Shown here: positions 36,401 through 43,579 of the stretch, piece by piece
Layout: every line of letters starts with the position of its first letter
Position numbering within the stretch: position 1 is the stretch's first letter
Notes under the pieces: model-generated
Database searches by the model: none
What the model saw: only the letters and a program-made list of their open reading frames with translations
What the model was told of the DNA's origin: nothing
Made by a program: the position numbers and the translations under genes
Assembly: GCA_023418595.1 (NCBI GenBank)
Contig: JAEZZI010000002.1
Coordinates: 1 to 64,000, forward strand
Reading direction: 5' to 3'
Origin: Pseudomonadota bacterium
GTDB lineage: Bacteria; Pseudomonadota; Alphaproteobacteria; Sphingomonadales; Sphingomonadaceae
DNA: 64,000 nucleotides

Positions 36401-36443
36401 TCCACCGCGCACGGTCAAGCTGTCGACCGGCTTCAGCTTCTAA
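33402..36443 (+). CDS. TonB-dependent receptor with carboxypeptidase-like N-terminal domain (Oar/SusC-like)
   Basis: 1013 residues. The ATG at 33402 follows GGGGAGAAC; the ORF continues upstream in frame but without signal. A signal peptide (MRLAAALMLGTAASAVAVAP...HAQ) precedes a beta-sandwich carboxypeptidase-regulatory-like domain (about 40-115), a plug (SVVVIGNRIRGMEGGEVGTT, LPQNNRNFLAFADLAPGVQF) and a barrel ending VKLSTGFSF. This is the Oar-like architecture used by sphingomonads for glycans or peptides. By its neighbours, GH3 and a GH144-type enzyme, it probably imports a beta-glucan. Confidence 0.9.
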   Translation: MTFIEQDRRSRRTRSMRLAAALMLGTAASAVAVAPAHAQAVDAGLRGEITTDGQALVRVTAIDVNSGYRQNAAVVGQRYNFASLRAGTYRLEIELADGVRQTDSFTLSVAQRAALDFDFSAGGVDSAAPDTTASTTEDLGADAGSVVVIGNRIRGMEGGEVGTTISQRLINQLPQNNRNFLAFADLAPGVQFVEDAVSGQSRLQGGAQNSRTVNVFIDGVGQKDYVLKNGITGQDSSAGNPFPQLAIGEYRVISSNYKAEFDQVSSVAITAVTKSGTNRFEGSGFIDFTNQDLRAARPQEFLPANATGKIESRDIQFGGSLGGPIIRDVLHFFGTYEGKRRIFPRDISPGLNLPVSFFPERYQGVFGAANETFNSNLYFGKINFAPTSRDLFEFSLKVRDETGESFGSGISAFETRTLTRVEEYRGLARWLHTGENFTNDFKVAYEDATWNPRPATEAPRFFFNAQVVNANGTLSRGNVLSVGGGRNFQDKGQKGWTVSDDFTYTGFQGHTLQFGVKAKWVELNTLEQNNFNPQFTFFTPAGGTFNDTIPYTMTFTALLDGADAQLRSKNFQFGIYAQDEWLVTDRLTLNLGIRWDYETTPAFENYVHQADQVAAVQPNRYPNLNNANYNINDYISTGTERKPFMGAFQPRVGFTYELDEAGRFAVFGGYGLSYDRNQFDFIQQELAQGTASGRTFNFNNPGDTLNVCNPSPTCIAWDPAYLTPEGREALVRGLPPGTGREVRFIKNDLKTPYSHQFSLGTRGRFDLLDLEIGYSYVTSHDGFVYLLGNRRPDGSFFPATGNPASPFGFGPAPFGNIIIGDNGIETRAHTGYFKLQKRYTAVSPWSIDATYTYTNGTENRQFGETFSLDYPSIEDYPFRRSSGVRTHRLVMAGTVDIPLGITMSGKFQISSPRWLKQFISTPGDPLSRDISVIEAEGNGDRWGYRQMDIAATKYIDLPFLTDRTQVWVRADVLNLFNDRNWNSFNGFTGVRNNNAFGTDGPPRTVKLSTGFSF

Positions 36444-36456
36444 GTCGATCACATCG

Positions 36457-36495
36457 GGGGCCGGTCCGCTTTCTTGAGCGGACCGGCCCCTTTTT
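36457..36495 (+). terminator. Rho-independent terminator between the TBDR and GH144-type genes
   Basis: A 14-bp stem GGGGCCGGTCCGCT / AGCGGACCGGCCCC (with a G-rich neck) is followed by TTTTTCTTT. It ends only 26 bases before the GH144-type ATG, so that gene depends on read-through or its own promoter inside this short stretch. Confidence 0.9.
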
Positions 36496-36520
36496 CTTTG
36501 CCTGTTTTCCAAGGAGACGA

Positions 36521-38017
36521 ATGGTGTCCATCCGCCCCCTCATCCTGTCGCTGTTCGCGGGCGCGAGCCTTGCGGCTTGTGCGCCCTATGCGGCTGCGCC
36601 TGCCGACGGCGCTGCGCCCGCCGCCTTCACCATGTCGCCCGCGCAGGCCGCGTTCGCCGACGACCTTCAACAGCGCACCTTCCAGTATTTCTGGGACACC
36701 ACCGACCCCGAAAATTGCTTGGCGCCCGATCGCTGGCCGTCAAATCCGTTTTCCAGCATCGCCGCGACCGGCTTTGCGCTGACCGCTTATGGTGTCGGTG
36801 CCGAGCGCGGCTATGTCACGCGCGAAGCGGCCGCCGAGCGCACGCTTGCCTGCGTCGAATATTACTGGAACGCCAGGATGGGCCCGGCCGAAAGCGGCGT
36901 CGCCGGGCACAAGGGGTTTTTCTACCACTTCCTCAATTATGACGGCACGCGTCGCGGCAATACCGAACTCTCCAGCGTCGACACCACGTTGCTGCTGGGC
37001 GGCATCCTGTTCGCGCAAAGCTATTACGACCGCGACAACCCCACCGAGGCGCGCATCCGCGACCTGGCCGAGCGCATCTATGGCCGCGTCGACTGGACCT
37101 TCATGCAGCGCAAGGCCGGTGACCCGCCCGCCGCCAACATGTCCAATTCGCGCGGGATCGCGATGGGGTGGAAGCCCGAACGCGGATACGAACCGCATGA
37201 CTGGATCGCCTATGACGAAGGGATGCTGGTCTATATCCTCGCGCTCGCATCGCCGACGCATCCGGTGACCAAGGAGGACGCCTGGGACAATGGCTGGGCG
37301 CTGGGCTTCGGCAAGCGCTGGGGCCGGTTCATGGGCCAGGAATATGAGGCGTTCGAGCCTTTGTTCGGCCATCAGTACAGCCATGTCTGGGTCGATTTCC
37401 GCGGGATCACCGAACCCTATATCGCATCGCGCGGCATCGATTATTTCGAGAATAGCAGACGCGCGACGCTCGCCCACCGCGCCTACGGCATCGCCAATCC
37501 CGAAAACTGGAAGGACTATTCCGGCGACATCTGGGGCTGGACCGCATCCGACGGGCCGAAGGGCGTGCAAGGCCTGGTCGTCAACGGAAAGCCGCGTAAT
37601 TTCATGACCTATTCGGCGCGCGGCGTCTCGCCGATGATTACCCGCGACGACGGGACGATCGTGCCGACCGCAGCGGGCGGGTCCGTGCCGTTCGCGCCAG
37701 AGGTCACCATCGACGCGCTGATGGCGATGAAGGAACAATACGGCGATCGGTTTTACACGAAATATGGCTTTCGGGACGCGATCAACCCCAGCTTCACCTT
37801 CCAGGATCAGCGGGTCACCACCGGCACCGTTTATCCCGATATCGGCTGGGTCGCGCGCGATCATCTGGGCATCGATCAGGGGCCGATCCTGGCGATGATG
37901 GAAAACCATCGCAGCGAGCTGATCTGGAAAACGATGCGCAAGAACCCGCACATCATCCGGGGCTTGCGGCGCGCGGGCTTCACCGGCGGCTGGCTGGATC
38001 AGGCGCCCGCCGAATGA
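36521..38017 (+). CDS. GH144-type (glycoamylase-fold) lipoprotein, probable endo-beta-1,2-glucanase
   Basis: 498 residues with a lipoprotein signal (ILSLFAGASLAAC, Cys lipobox) and ribosome-binding site AAGGAGA. Conserved features of the Pfam 'Glycoamylase'/GH144 group: QQRTFQYFWDTTDPENCLAPDR, SIAATGFALTAYGVGAERG, GFFYHFLNYDG, ELSSVDTTLLLGGILFAQSYY, and the acidic YDEGMLVYILALASPTHP segment. Characterised GH144 enzymes cut beta-1,2-glucan. With the TBDR upstream and GH3 enzyme divergent it forms a short beta-glucan utilisation set. Substrate assignment is family-based. Confidence 0.82.
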   Translation: MVSIRPLILSLFAGASLAACAPYAAAPADGAAPAAFTMSPAQAAFADDLQQRTFQYFWDTTDPENCLAPDRWPSNPFSSIAATGFALTAYGVGAERGYVTREAAAERTLACVEYYWNARMGPAESGVAGHKGFFYHFLNYDGTRRGNTELSSVDTTLLLGGILFAQSYYDRDNPTEARIRDLAERIYGRVDWTFMQRKAGDPPAANMSNSRGIAMGWKPERGYEPHDWIAYDEGMLVYILALASPTHPVTKEDAWDNGWALGFGKRWGRFMGQEYEAFEPLFGHQYSHVWVDFRGITEPYIASRGIDYFENSRRATLAHRAYGIANPENWKDYSGDIWGWTASDGPKGVQGLVVNGKPRNFMTYSARGVSPMITRDDGTIVPTAAGGSVPFAPEVTIDALMAMKEQYGDRFYTKYGFRDAINPSFTFQDQRVTTGTVYPDIGWVARDHLGIDQGPILAMMENHRSELIWKTMRKNPHIIRGLRRAGFTGGWLDQAPAE

Positions 38018-38022
38018 CGGGG

Positions 38023-38053
38023 AAACGGCGCGGCTCCGGCACGCGCCGTTTTC
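38023..38053 (+). terminator. Terminator after the GH144-type gene
   Basis: Stem AAACGGCGCG (38023-38032) with CGCGCCGTTT (38042-38051), 9-base loop, short T run. It begins 6 bases after the stop codon. Confidence 0.8.
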
Positions 38054-38131
38054 GCATCAACTTTTCGGAGGCTTGTTGGTTGACCCGGTGACGCCCGCGC
38101 GAAACAAGGGCGCGAACCGATGGAGATACCC

Positions 38132-38467
38132 ATGAACGCATCGACCAAGCTGATGGCGACCGTTGCGGGCGCGCTGTTGCTGACCGCGTGCAACCAGCAG
38201 GCTGCCGAACCCGAAAACGTGGCCGCGAACGAAGCCGCCGACACCACCAACTATGTGGCCGAGGTGATGGCGCTGAGCGAACCCCAGCGGCGCGGAGTGA
38301 TGTTCCGCGCGATCCGTGACGCCGGGCTGCCGTGCCAGGAAGTGAAGACCGCCCAGATCGAGCCCACCATGACCCCAACGACGTGGCGCGCGGTGTGCGA
38401 GGACGGCCGCAACCACCTGATCGCGATCGAGGAGAGTGGCGACGCGACCGTGCTGAGCGGGCGGTAG
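38132..38467 (+). CDS. Small lipoprotein, function unknown
   Basis: 111 residues. The ATG at 38132 is preferred to one at 38120 because GGAG lies between them at the right distance. Lipoprotein signal MATVAGALLLTAC with Cys at about 20, then an acidic linker (AEPENVAANEAADTTN) and a small domain with one Cys pair (GLPCQEVKTAQ, WRAVCEDGRN). I recognise it as a sphingomonad-type hypothetical. It ends 8 bases before the tryptophan dioxygenase start and may be cotranscribed. Confidence 0.72.
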   Translation: MNASTKLMATVAGALLLTACNQQAAEPENVAANEAADTTNYVAEVMALSEPQRRGVMFRAIRDAGLPCQEVKTAQIEPTMTPTTWRAVCEDGRNHLIAIEESGDATVLSGR

Positions 38468-38475
38468 GACCAGCC

Positions 38476-39237
38476 GTGACCGACATGACCTATGGGCGCT
38501 ATCTGGCGCTCGACGACCTGCTGGCCGCGCAGCATCCGATTTCGGATCGGCATGACGAATTGCTGTTCATCGTCATCCACCAGACCAAGGAGCTGTGGCT
38601 GAAACAGGCGATCGCGGAGATAACGCTCGCGATCGACCTGGTGCGGCAGGACCGGCTGGTCGAGGCGTACAAGTCGCTGGCGCGGGTGTCGCGCATCCAG
38701 GCGGTGATGACGCTGAGTTGGGACGTGCTGACGACGATGACGCCCGCCGACTATACGCGCTTCCGCGACGTGCTCGGCACCTCGTCGGGGTTTCAGTCCG
38801 ATCAGTTTCGCACGGTGGAGGTCATGCTGGGCGTGCGCGACAGCGCGCGGTTCGGGCCGATGACGGCGGAGGCGGCGGACAGGCCCAGCCTGTGGGACGA
38901 GGCAAACGCCGCGTTGGCGCGCGCGGGCTTCGCCTTGCCGGGCGTCGCGCTCGATCGCGACTGGACGCAACCTTATGTGCCGAACGAGGCGGTCGAGGCT
39001 GCCTGGGCAGGGGTGTATCGCGACACCAAACGCTGGTGGGAACTGTATCAGCTCGCCGAAAAGCTGGTCGATATCGACGATGCGATGGCGACCTGGCGGC
39101 ACAAGCATGTGCTGACCGTCAGCCGCATCATCGGCGGGAAGCGCGGGACCGGCGGGACGGCGGGCGTGCCCTATCTGGAGTCGACCTTGTCCAAGCGGGC
39201 CTTCCCGGAATTGTGGTCCCTGCGGACGCTGTTGTGA
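38476..39237 (+). CDS. kynA: Tryptophan 2,3-dioxygenase
   Basis: 253 residues from the GTG at 38476 (an ATG at 38485 would lose only three residues). Family signatures: TYGRYLALDDLLAAQ, HDELLFIVIHQTKELWLKQ, DVLGTSSGFQSDQFR, and WRHKHVLTVSRIIGGKRGTG with the proximal heme His and the GTGG loop. The cytoplasmic heme enzyme opens the indole ring of L-tryptophan to N-formylkynurenine. Its TGA overlaps the GTG start of the kynureninase-like gene. No formamidase gene is visible nearby. Confidence 0.94.
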   Translation: MTDMTYGRYLALDDLLAAQHPISDRHDELLFIVIHQTKELWLKQAIAEITLAIDLVRQDRLVEAYKSLARVSRIQAVMTLSWDVLTTMTPADYTRFRDVLGTSSGFQSDQFRTVEVMLGVRDSARFGPMTAEAADRPSLWDEANAALARAGFALPGVALDRDWTQPYVPNEAVEAAWAGVYRDTKRWWELYQLAEKLVDIDDAMATWRHKHVLTVSRIIGGKRGTGGTAGVPYLESTLSKRAFPELWSLRTLL

Positions 39238-40472
39238 CGAGCTACAAGCACCTGTTCGCGCGCGCGCTCGGCGCGGCGCCGGATCGACTGCACATGGCGG
39301 CGCACAGCCATCATCTGTGGCCCGACGCAAGCTGGCTGGGGCAGCAGGCCGCATGGAAAGACGCAGCCCGGCTCGCCGACCGCAAATGGGATCGGGTTAT
39401 GGGCGAGATATGGCCCGCGGCGCAGGCCCATGTCGCGGACGAGTTGCGGTTGCCCGATCCATCGACCGTGGTGTTCGCGGGCAATACGCATGACCTGCTG
39501 GTGCGGATCGTATCGGCGATGCCGCGCAGGCCGTTCCGCATCCTGACCAGCGATGGCGAGTTTCACAGCTTTCGCCGGCAGGTGACGCGGTGGGAGGAGG
39601 CGGGTGCGGTCGAGGTGACTCGGGTTCCGGTCGAAAACCCCTCCACCGTTCGGGCTGAGCTTGTCGAAGCCCAGTCCTTTTCTTCTGAGGAAGAAAGAGC
39701 AGCATTTCGACAAGCTCAATGCGAACGAAGTTTTGAAACCAGATTTCTAGCCGCCGCGCGTACCGGGGACCACGACCTGATCTTCGTCAGCCAGATCATG
39801 TTCGGCACCGGGACGCCGTTCACCGCGCTGAGCGAACTCGCCGACCTCGCCCGGTCCGACGGGCCGTGGGTGGTGGTCGACGGCTATCACGGTTTCATGG
39901 CCGTCGAGACCGATCTGTCCGCCGTCGCCGACAAAGTCTTCTACACCGCGGGCGGCTATAAATACGCGATGGCAGGCGAAGGCTGCGCGTTTCTGCATTG
40001 TCCGCCCGGCTTCGGCGCGCGCCCGGAAATCACCGGCTGGTATGCCGAGTTCGACGACCTCTCGCTGCCGCCCGGCATGGTCGGCTATGCCCCCGATGCG
40101 ATGCGCTTCATGGGCGCGACTTTCGATCCGTCCGGTCTCTATCGCTTCGTTGCCGTGCGAGACATGCTGGCGCGCGAGGGGCTGACGACCGCTGCGATCT
40201 CAGCGCATGTCGATGGGCTGCGGGCGCGGTTGCTCGCCGGGCTGGGGGGCACGCCGCTCGGTGAAGCCGAGCATATCAACGCCGACACGCGACCGACCGC
40301 GCGTTTCGTCGCATTGCGCTCATCAAAGGCGGCGGCGTGGCAGGCCGCATTGCTGGCGCGCGAAGCCATCGTCGACGTGCGCGGCGACGTGCTGCGAATC
40401 GGGCTGGGGCTCTATCACGATGCCCGCGACGTCGACCGCTTCATCGAAATCGCGAGTGAAATGAGCGATTAG
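39234..40472 (+). CDS. Kynureninase-like PLP enzyme with an in-frame palindromic insert
   Basis: 412 residues from the GTG at 39234, overlapping kynA (GTGA). Class V aminotransferase fold: VFAGNTHDLLVRIVSA, FVSQIMFGTGTPF, Asp216 in VVVDGYHGF (pyridine N) and the Schiff-base Lys243 in TAGGYKYAM. Position behind kynA supports kynureninase, which splits kynurenine to anthranilate and alanine, but the sequence is a divergent branch. Residues about 138-165 (VRAELVEAQSF...FRQAQCER) are encoded by a family A repeat and sit between an EVTRVPVE strand and FETRFLAAARTG; the frame is kept, so the gene may still work. Confidence 0.82.
   Translation: MTSYKHLFARALGAAPDRLHMAAHSHHLWPDASWLGQQAAWKDAARLADRKWDRVMGEIWPAAQAHVADELRLPDPSTVVFAGNTHDLLVRIVSAMPRRPFRILTSDGEFHSFRRQVTRWEEAGAVEVTRVPVENPSTVRAELVEAQSFSSEEERAAFRQAQCERSFETRFLAAARTGDHDLIFVSQIMFGTGTPFTALSELADLARSDGPWVVVDGYHGFMAVETDLSAVADKVFYTAGGYKYAMAGEGCAFLHCPPGFGARPEITGWYAEFDDLSLPPGMVGYAPDAMRFMGATFDPSGLYRFVAVRDMLAREGLTTAAISAHVDGLRARLLAGLGGTPLGEAEHINADTRPTARFVALRSSKAAAWQAALLAREAIVDVRGDVLRIGLGLYHDARDVDRFIEIASEMSD
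39646..39728. repeat. Family A palindromic repeat inside the kynureninase-like gene
   Basis: CCGTTCGGGCTGAGCTTGTC starts at 39646 and the inverse GACAAGCTCAATGCGAACG ends at 39727, with GAAGCCCAGTCC...GAGCAGCATTTC between. The element is nearly identical in layout to the intergenic copies at 29606 and 55750. It keeps the reading frame, adding about 28 residues with no stop codon. Confidence 0.88.
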
Positions 40473-40482
40473 TCAGAACGCT

Positions 40483-40503
40483 ATTGCGAGCGAGTATCAA
40501 AAT
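40483..40503 (+). promoter_or_regulatory. Candidate Fur box before the siderophore receptor
   Basis: ATTGCGAGCGAGTATCAAAAT resembles an alphaproteobacterial Fur box with its half TTGCGAG and imperfect inverse. It lies 48 bases before the TBDR start, right after the kynureninase-like stop. Iron-dependent repression is inferred. Confidence 0.4.
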
Positions 40504-40550
40504 CACTATCGGCCCATCCCAAAATATAGAATATCAAGGGGCCAGAGTTC

Positions 40551-42740
40551 ATGTTTCGTCGTCAGTTGATCGCCGCGCTCGGCACCGGGGCCGCTTTGTC
40601 CGCCGCGCCCGCTTATGCCCAGCCGGCGTCCGATCCCGATGCGCCGCAGGAAGTGGTGGTGACCGGCCAGTATCTGACCGACGACCTGTCGCTGCCGCAA
40701 CAGGTTCTGCCCCCGCTCGACACGCCGCAATCGGTGACGGTGGTCGAGGACGATCTGATGTCCGAGCAGGGCAGGCGCACGCTGCGCGACGCGATGCGCA
40801 ACATCACCGGCGTCAGCTTCCAGGCGGGCGAGGGTAATCCTCCCGGCGGCGGCGACGCATTCAACGTGCGGGGTTTCTCGGCGCGCGATGACGTGTTCGT
40901 CGACGGCATCCGCGATCCCGGCAATTATTTCCGCGATCCCTTCTATGCCGAGCGGATCGAGGTGACCAAGGGTCCGGCATCGGCGTTCGCAGGGCGCGGC
41001 AATGTCGGCGGCACGGTTAACATCGTCACCCGCCAGCCGGAATTGGTCGAACGCGTGCGCGGCGAATTCGGCATCGGCACCGACAATTTCTATCGCGGCA
41101 CCGCCGATTTCAACCAGGTCATCGACGCCGGGAAGGGGGTTGCAGCGCGCATCACGGTGATGGGCCATTCGGCGGACGAACCGGGGCGCGACCATGTCCA
41201 TAACCGCCGCTGGGCGATCGCGCCGTCGATCGGCTTCGGCATCGGTCAGGACACCAGCTTCATCGTCAACTATCTCCATCTGGAACAGGACGACCAGCCC
41301 GATCTGGGCATTCCCAACGCCCGTAATCTTTCGCTGGCGGGATCGGGGTTCGAAGGGAAGGCCGCGCCGGTCGATCGCAACAATTACTACGGCTATTCGA
41401 CCGATTATCGCGATGTCGTCACCGACACGCTGACCGGCCGGTTCGAGCACCGTTTCAACGACGTGCTTACGTTCCGCAACGTCACCCGCTATGCCCGCGT
41501 CGGCAACGATCAGATCGTGTCGGGGCCGCGCTTCGTCGGCAACGTCACCACGCTGGATGCGACGACGCAGGCGGTCGGCAATGCCAAGCCGCGCGACCAG
41601 GTGGACCGGCTGTTCATCAACCAGACCAATCTGACCGCCGAATTCGCGACCGGGGCGCTACGCCACACGCTGGTCGCGGGCGCCGAATATGTCGACGAAT
41701 CGAGCGAGAACCGCCGTCGTCTCGACGCCAACGGCCCCAACCTCAACCTGTTCGACCCGGCCTTCGTCGCGGCTCCGCGCATCCCCTATAACGGCACGCG
41801 CGCGCGCACCGATGTCGAGACGCTGGCATTCTATCTGTTCGATACCATCGAACTGGGCGAGCAGCTGAAGCTGGTCGGCGGCCTGCGCCACGACCGGGTG
41901 AAGAGCCGCGCGCGCGGGTTCGACGACAATGGTATAGCACCCGGTTTCGTCACCGATCTGTCGCGCACCGACAATCAATTGTCGGGCAATGCCGCGATCG
42001 TGTTCAAACCGACGCCTTCGTCGAGTCTCTATGTCGCGTACGGAACCGCGTTCGAGCCGTCGGGCGCGGTCGAAGTGGTGCAGCTGGCGGGCGGCAACAA
42101 CAATGCGCCGGTGACGGCGGCGAATTTCAACGTCGAACCCGAAACCAGCCAGTCCTGGGAAGCGGGGGCCAAGGCCGATGTGATGGGCGGGCTGCTCAAC
42201 CTGTCGGCGGCGGTGTTCCAGATCACCCGCGACAATGGCCGCACCCCTGGCATCAATCCGGGCGACCCTGCCGTGGTGCTCGACGGCGAGCAGCGGGTGC
42301 GCGGGCTTGAGGCGCAGATCGTCGGGCGGATCACCCCGCGCTGGAACGTCTTTGCGGGCTATACCTATCTCGACGGCGAGGTGACCAAGTCGAATCGCGC
42401 GTTCGAGGTCGGGCAAAGGCTGGACCACACGCCCGAACATTCGGCCAATCTGTGGACCAGCTATGCGCTGTTCGACGGGTTCGTGCTGGGCGGCGGCGTC
42501 CAGCACGTGTCGGAGCGCACCAGCGACATCCGTCAGAGCGCGACGTCGAACATCACCATCACCGCGCCCGCCTATACGGTGTTCGACGCCTTTGCCGAAT
42601 ATCAGATCAACGAGAATTTCGGGCTGCGCGCCAATGTCTACAACATCGGCGACGAGCGTTATTTCTATTCGTTCGCCAGCGGCCAGTCGATCCCGGCGGC
42701 GTCGCGATCGGCGACGCTGACCTTGACGGTCGGCTTCTGA
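40551..42740 (+). CDS. Catecholate-siderophore TonB-dependent receptor, Fiu-like
   Basis: 729 residues with signal peptide (LIAALGTGAALSAAPAYAQ). Plug: PPLDTPQSVTVVEDDLM, RDAMRNITGVSFQAGEG, FNVRGFSARDDVFVDGIRDP, GPASAFAGRGNVGGTVNIV. The barrel ends SATLTLTVGF. The layout matches ferric-catecholate receptors of the Fiu/PiuA group, and the next gene is a PiuC-type hydroxylase, the usual partner. It transports ferric siderophores through the outer membrane with TonB energy. Confidence 0.9.
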   Translation: MFRRQLIAALGTGAALSAAPAYAQPASDPDAPQEVVVTGQYLTDDLSLPQQVLPPLDTPQSVTVVEDDLMSEQGRRTLRDAMRNITGVSFQAGEGNPPGGGDAFNVRGFSARDDVFVDGIRDPGNYFRDPFYAERIEVTKGPASAFAGRGNVGGTVNIVTRQPELVERVRGEFGIGTDNFYRGTADFNQVIDAGKGVAARITVMGHSADEPGRDHVHNRRWAIAPSIGFGIGQDTSFIVNYLHLEQDDQPDLGIPNARNLSLAGSGFEGKAAPVDRNNYYGYSTDYRDVVTDTLTGRFEHRFNDVLTFRNVTRYARVGNDQIVSGPRFVGNVTTLDATTQAVGNAKPRDQVDRLFINQTNLTAEFATGALRHTLVAGAEYVDESSENRRRLDANGPNLNLFDPAFVAAPRIPYNGTRARTDVETLAFYLFDTIELGEQLKLVGGLRHDRVKSRARGFDDNGIAPGFVTDLSRTDNQLSGNAAIVFKPTPSSSLYVAYGTAFEPSGAVEVVQLAGGNNNAPVTAANFNVEPETSQSWEAGAKADVMGGLLNLSAAVFQITRDNGRTPGINPGDPAVVLDGEQRVRGLEAQIVGRITPRWNVFAGYTYLDGEVTKSNRAFEVGQRLDHTPEHSANLWTSYALFDGFVLGGGVQHVSERTSDIRQSATSNITITAPAYTVFDAFAEYQINENFGLRANVYNIGDERYFYSFASGQSIPAASRSATLTLTVGF

Positions 42741-42762
42741 TGCCGTCACGCTCGACCCCGAC

Positions 42763-43443
42763 ATGATGATCGAGATCGAGCGATTGCTGGACGCGGACAC
42801 GGTTCACCGGTTCCGCGACCGGCTGGCGGATGCGCCATGGGCCGATGGGCGGGCGACGGCAGGCTATCAGTCGGCGCTTGCCAAGGATAACGCGCAACTG
42901 CCGCAGGATTGCGCCGCGGCGCGCGAACTGGGGGCTGAGGTCGCCGCCGCGCTGGCGGCGAACCTGCTGTTCCAGTCCGCCGCGCTGCCGCGCGCGGTCT
43001 ATCCGCCCTTGTTCAACCGCTATGCGGGCGGGCAGGCATTCGGCACCCATGTCGACAATGCATTCCGTCCGATGCCCGACGGGCAGGGGCGTCTGCGCAC
43101 CGATCTGTCGGCGACGCTCTTTTTGTCCGACCCGCATGAATATGACGGCGGCGAACTCATCATCGAGGACGGGCATGACGGGAAAGCGATCAAGCTCCCC
43201 GCCGGGCACATGATCCTCTACCCCGCGACCACGCTGCACAGCGTCGCACCAGTGACGCGCGGCGCGCGCATCGCCAGTTTCTTCTGGGTCGAAAGCCTGG
43301 TCCCCGATGCCGCCCAGCGCGCGACCCTGTTCGACATGGACATCGCCATCCAGTCGCTCCGCCCCCGCGTCGGCGACCGCGACCCCGCGCTGATCGCGCT
43401 CACCGGCTGTTATCACAATCTGCTCAGAAGCTGGGCGCGTTAG
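42763..43443 (+). CDS. piuC: Fe(II)/2-oxoglutarate-dependent PKHD-type hydroxylase, PiuC-like
   Basis: 226 residues. Metal ligands HVDNAF (His, Asp) and the distal His in LYPATTLHSVAPVTRGARI with the 2-oxoglutarate Arg. Family signature FNRYAGGQAFGTHVDNAF and C-terminal helical region GDRDPALIALTGCYHNLLRSW. PiuC/YbiX proteins accompany catecholate-siderophore receptors; the substrate is not settled. It begins 22 bases after the receptor stop, so one iron-regulated unit. Confidence 0.92.
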   Translation: MMIEIERLLDADTVHRFRDRLADAPWADGRATAGYQSALAKDNAQLPQDCAAARELGAEVAAALAANLLFQSAALPRAVYPPLFNRYAGGQAFGTHVDNAFRPMPDGQGRLRTDLSATLFLSDPHEYDGGELIIEDGHDGKAIKLPAGHMILYPATTLHSVAPVTRGARIASFFWVESLVPDAAQRATLFDMDIAIQSLRPRVGDRDPALIALTGCYHNLLRSWAR

Positions 43444-43464
43444 CGAATTTCGCCAATCCCAACC

Positions 43465-43497
43465 CCGTTCGCATTTCGACAAGCTCAATGCGAACGG
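43465..43497. repeat. Short form of family A palindrome
   Basis: CCGTTCGCAT (43465-43474) and ATGCGAACGG (43488-43497) are perfect inverted repeats around TTCGACAAGCTCA. It is the right half of the longer family A element made into its own palindrome. It lies 20 bases after piuC and may serve as its terminator. Confidence 0.8.
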
Positions 43498-43579
43498 AAT
43501 GAGGGGCTTGTTTCACCAAAGTGACATAGTCGCTACCTAACCGGGGCCGATCCCGAATCCTGCCCCCGGAGAATCCCCC

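Noticed and set aside
33534..36512. 992-codon open frame on the minus strand opposite the Oar-like TBDR
   Set aside because: It is the antisense of a well-supported receptor gene. High GC removes stop codons in this frame; the protein is arginine-rich and shows no domain.
39646..39728. Kynureninase-like gene called a pseudogene because of the repeat
   Set aside because: The insertion is in frame, adds no stop, and the PLP Lys243 and Asp216 and the C-terminus are intact, so it is kept as a CDS.
43500..43579. Pho box before the PhoX-like gene
   Set aside because: TGTTTCACC and TGACATAG at 43510-43530 only vaguely resemble CTGTCAT direct repeats; spacing and bases do not fit well enough.
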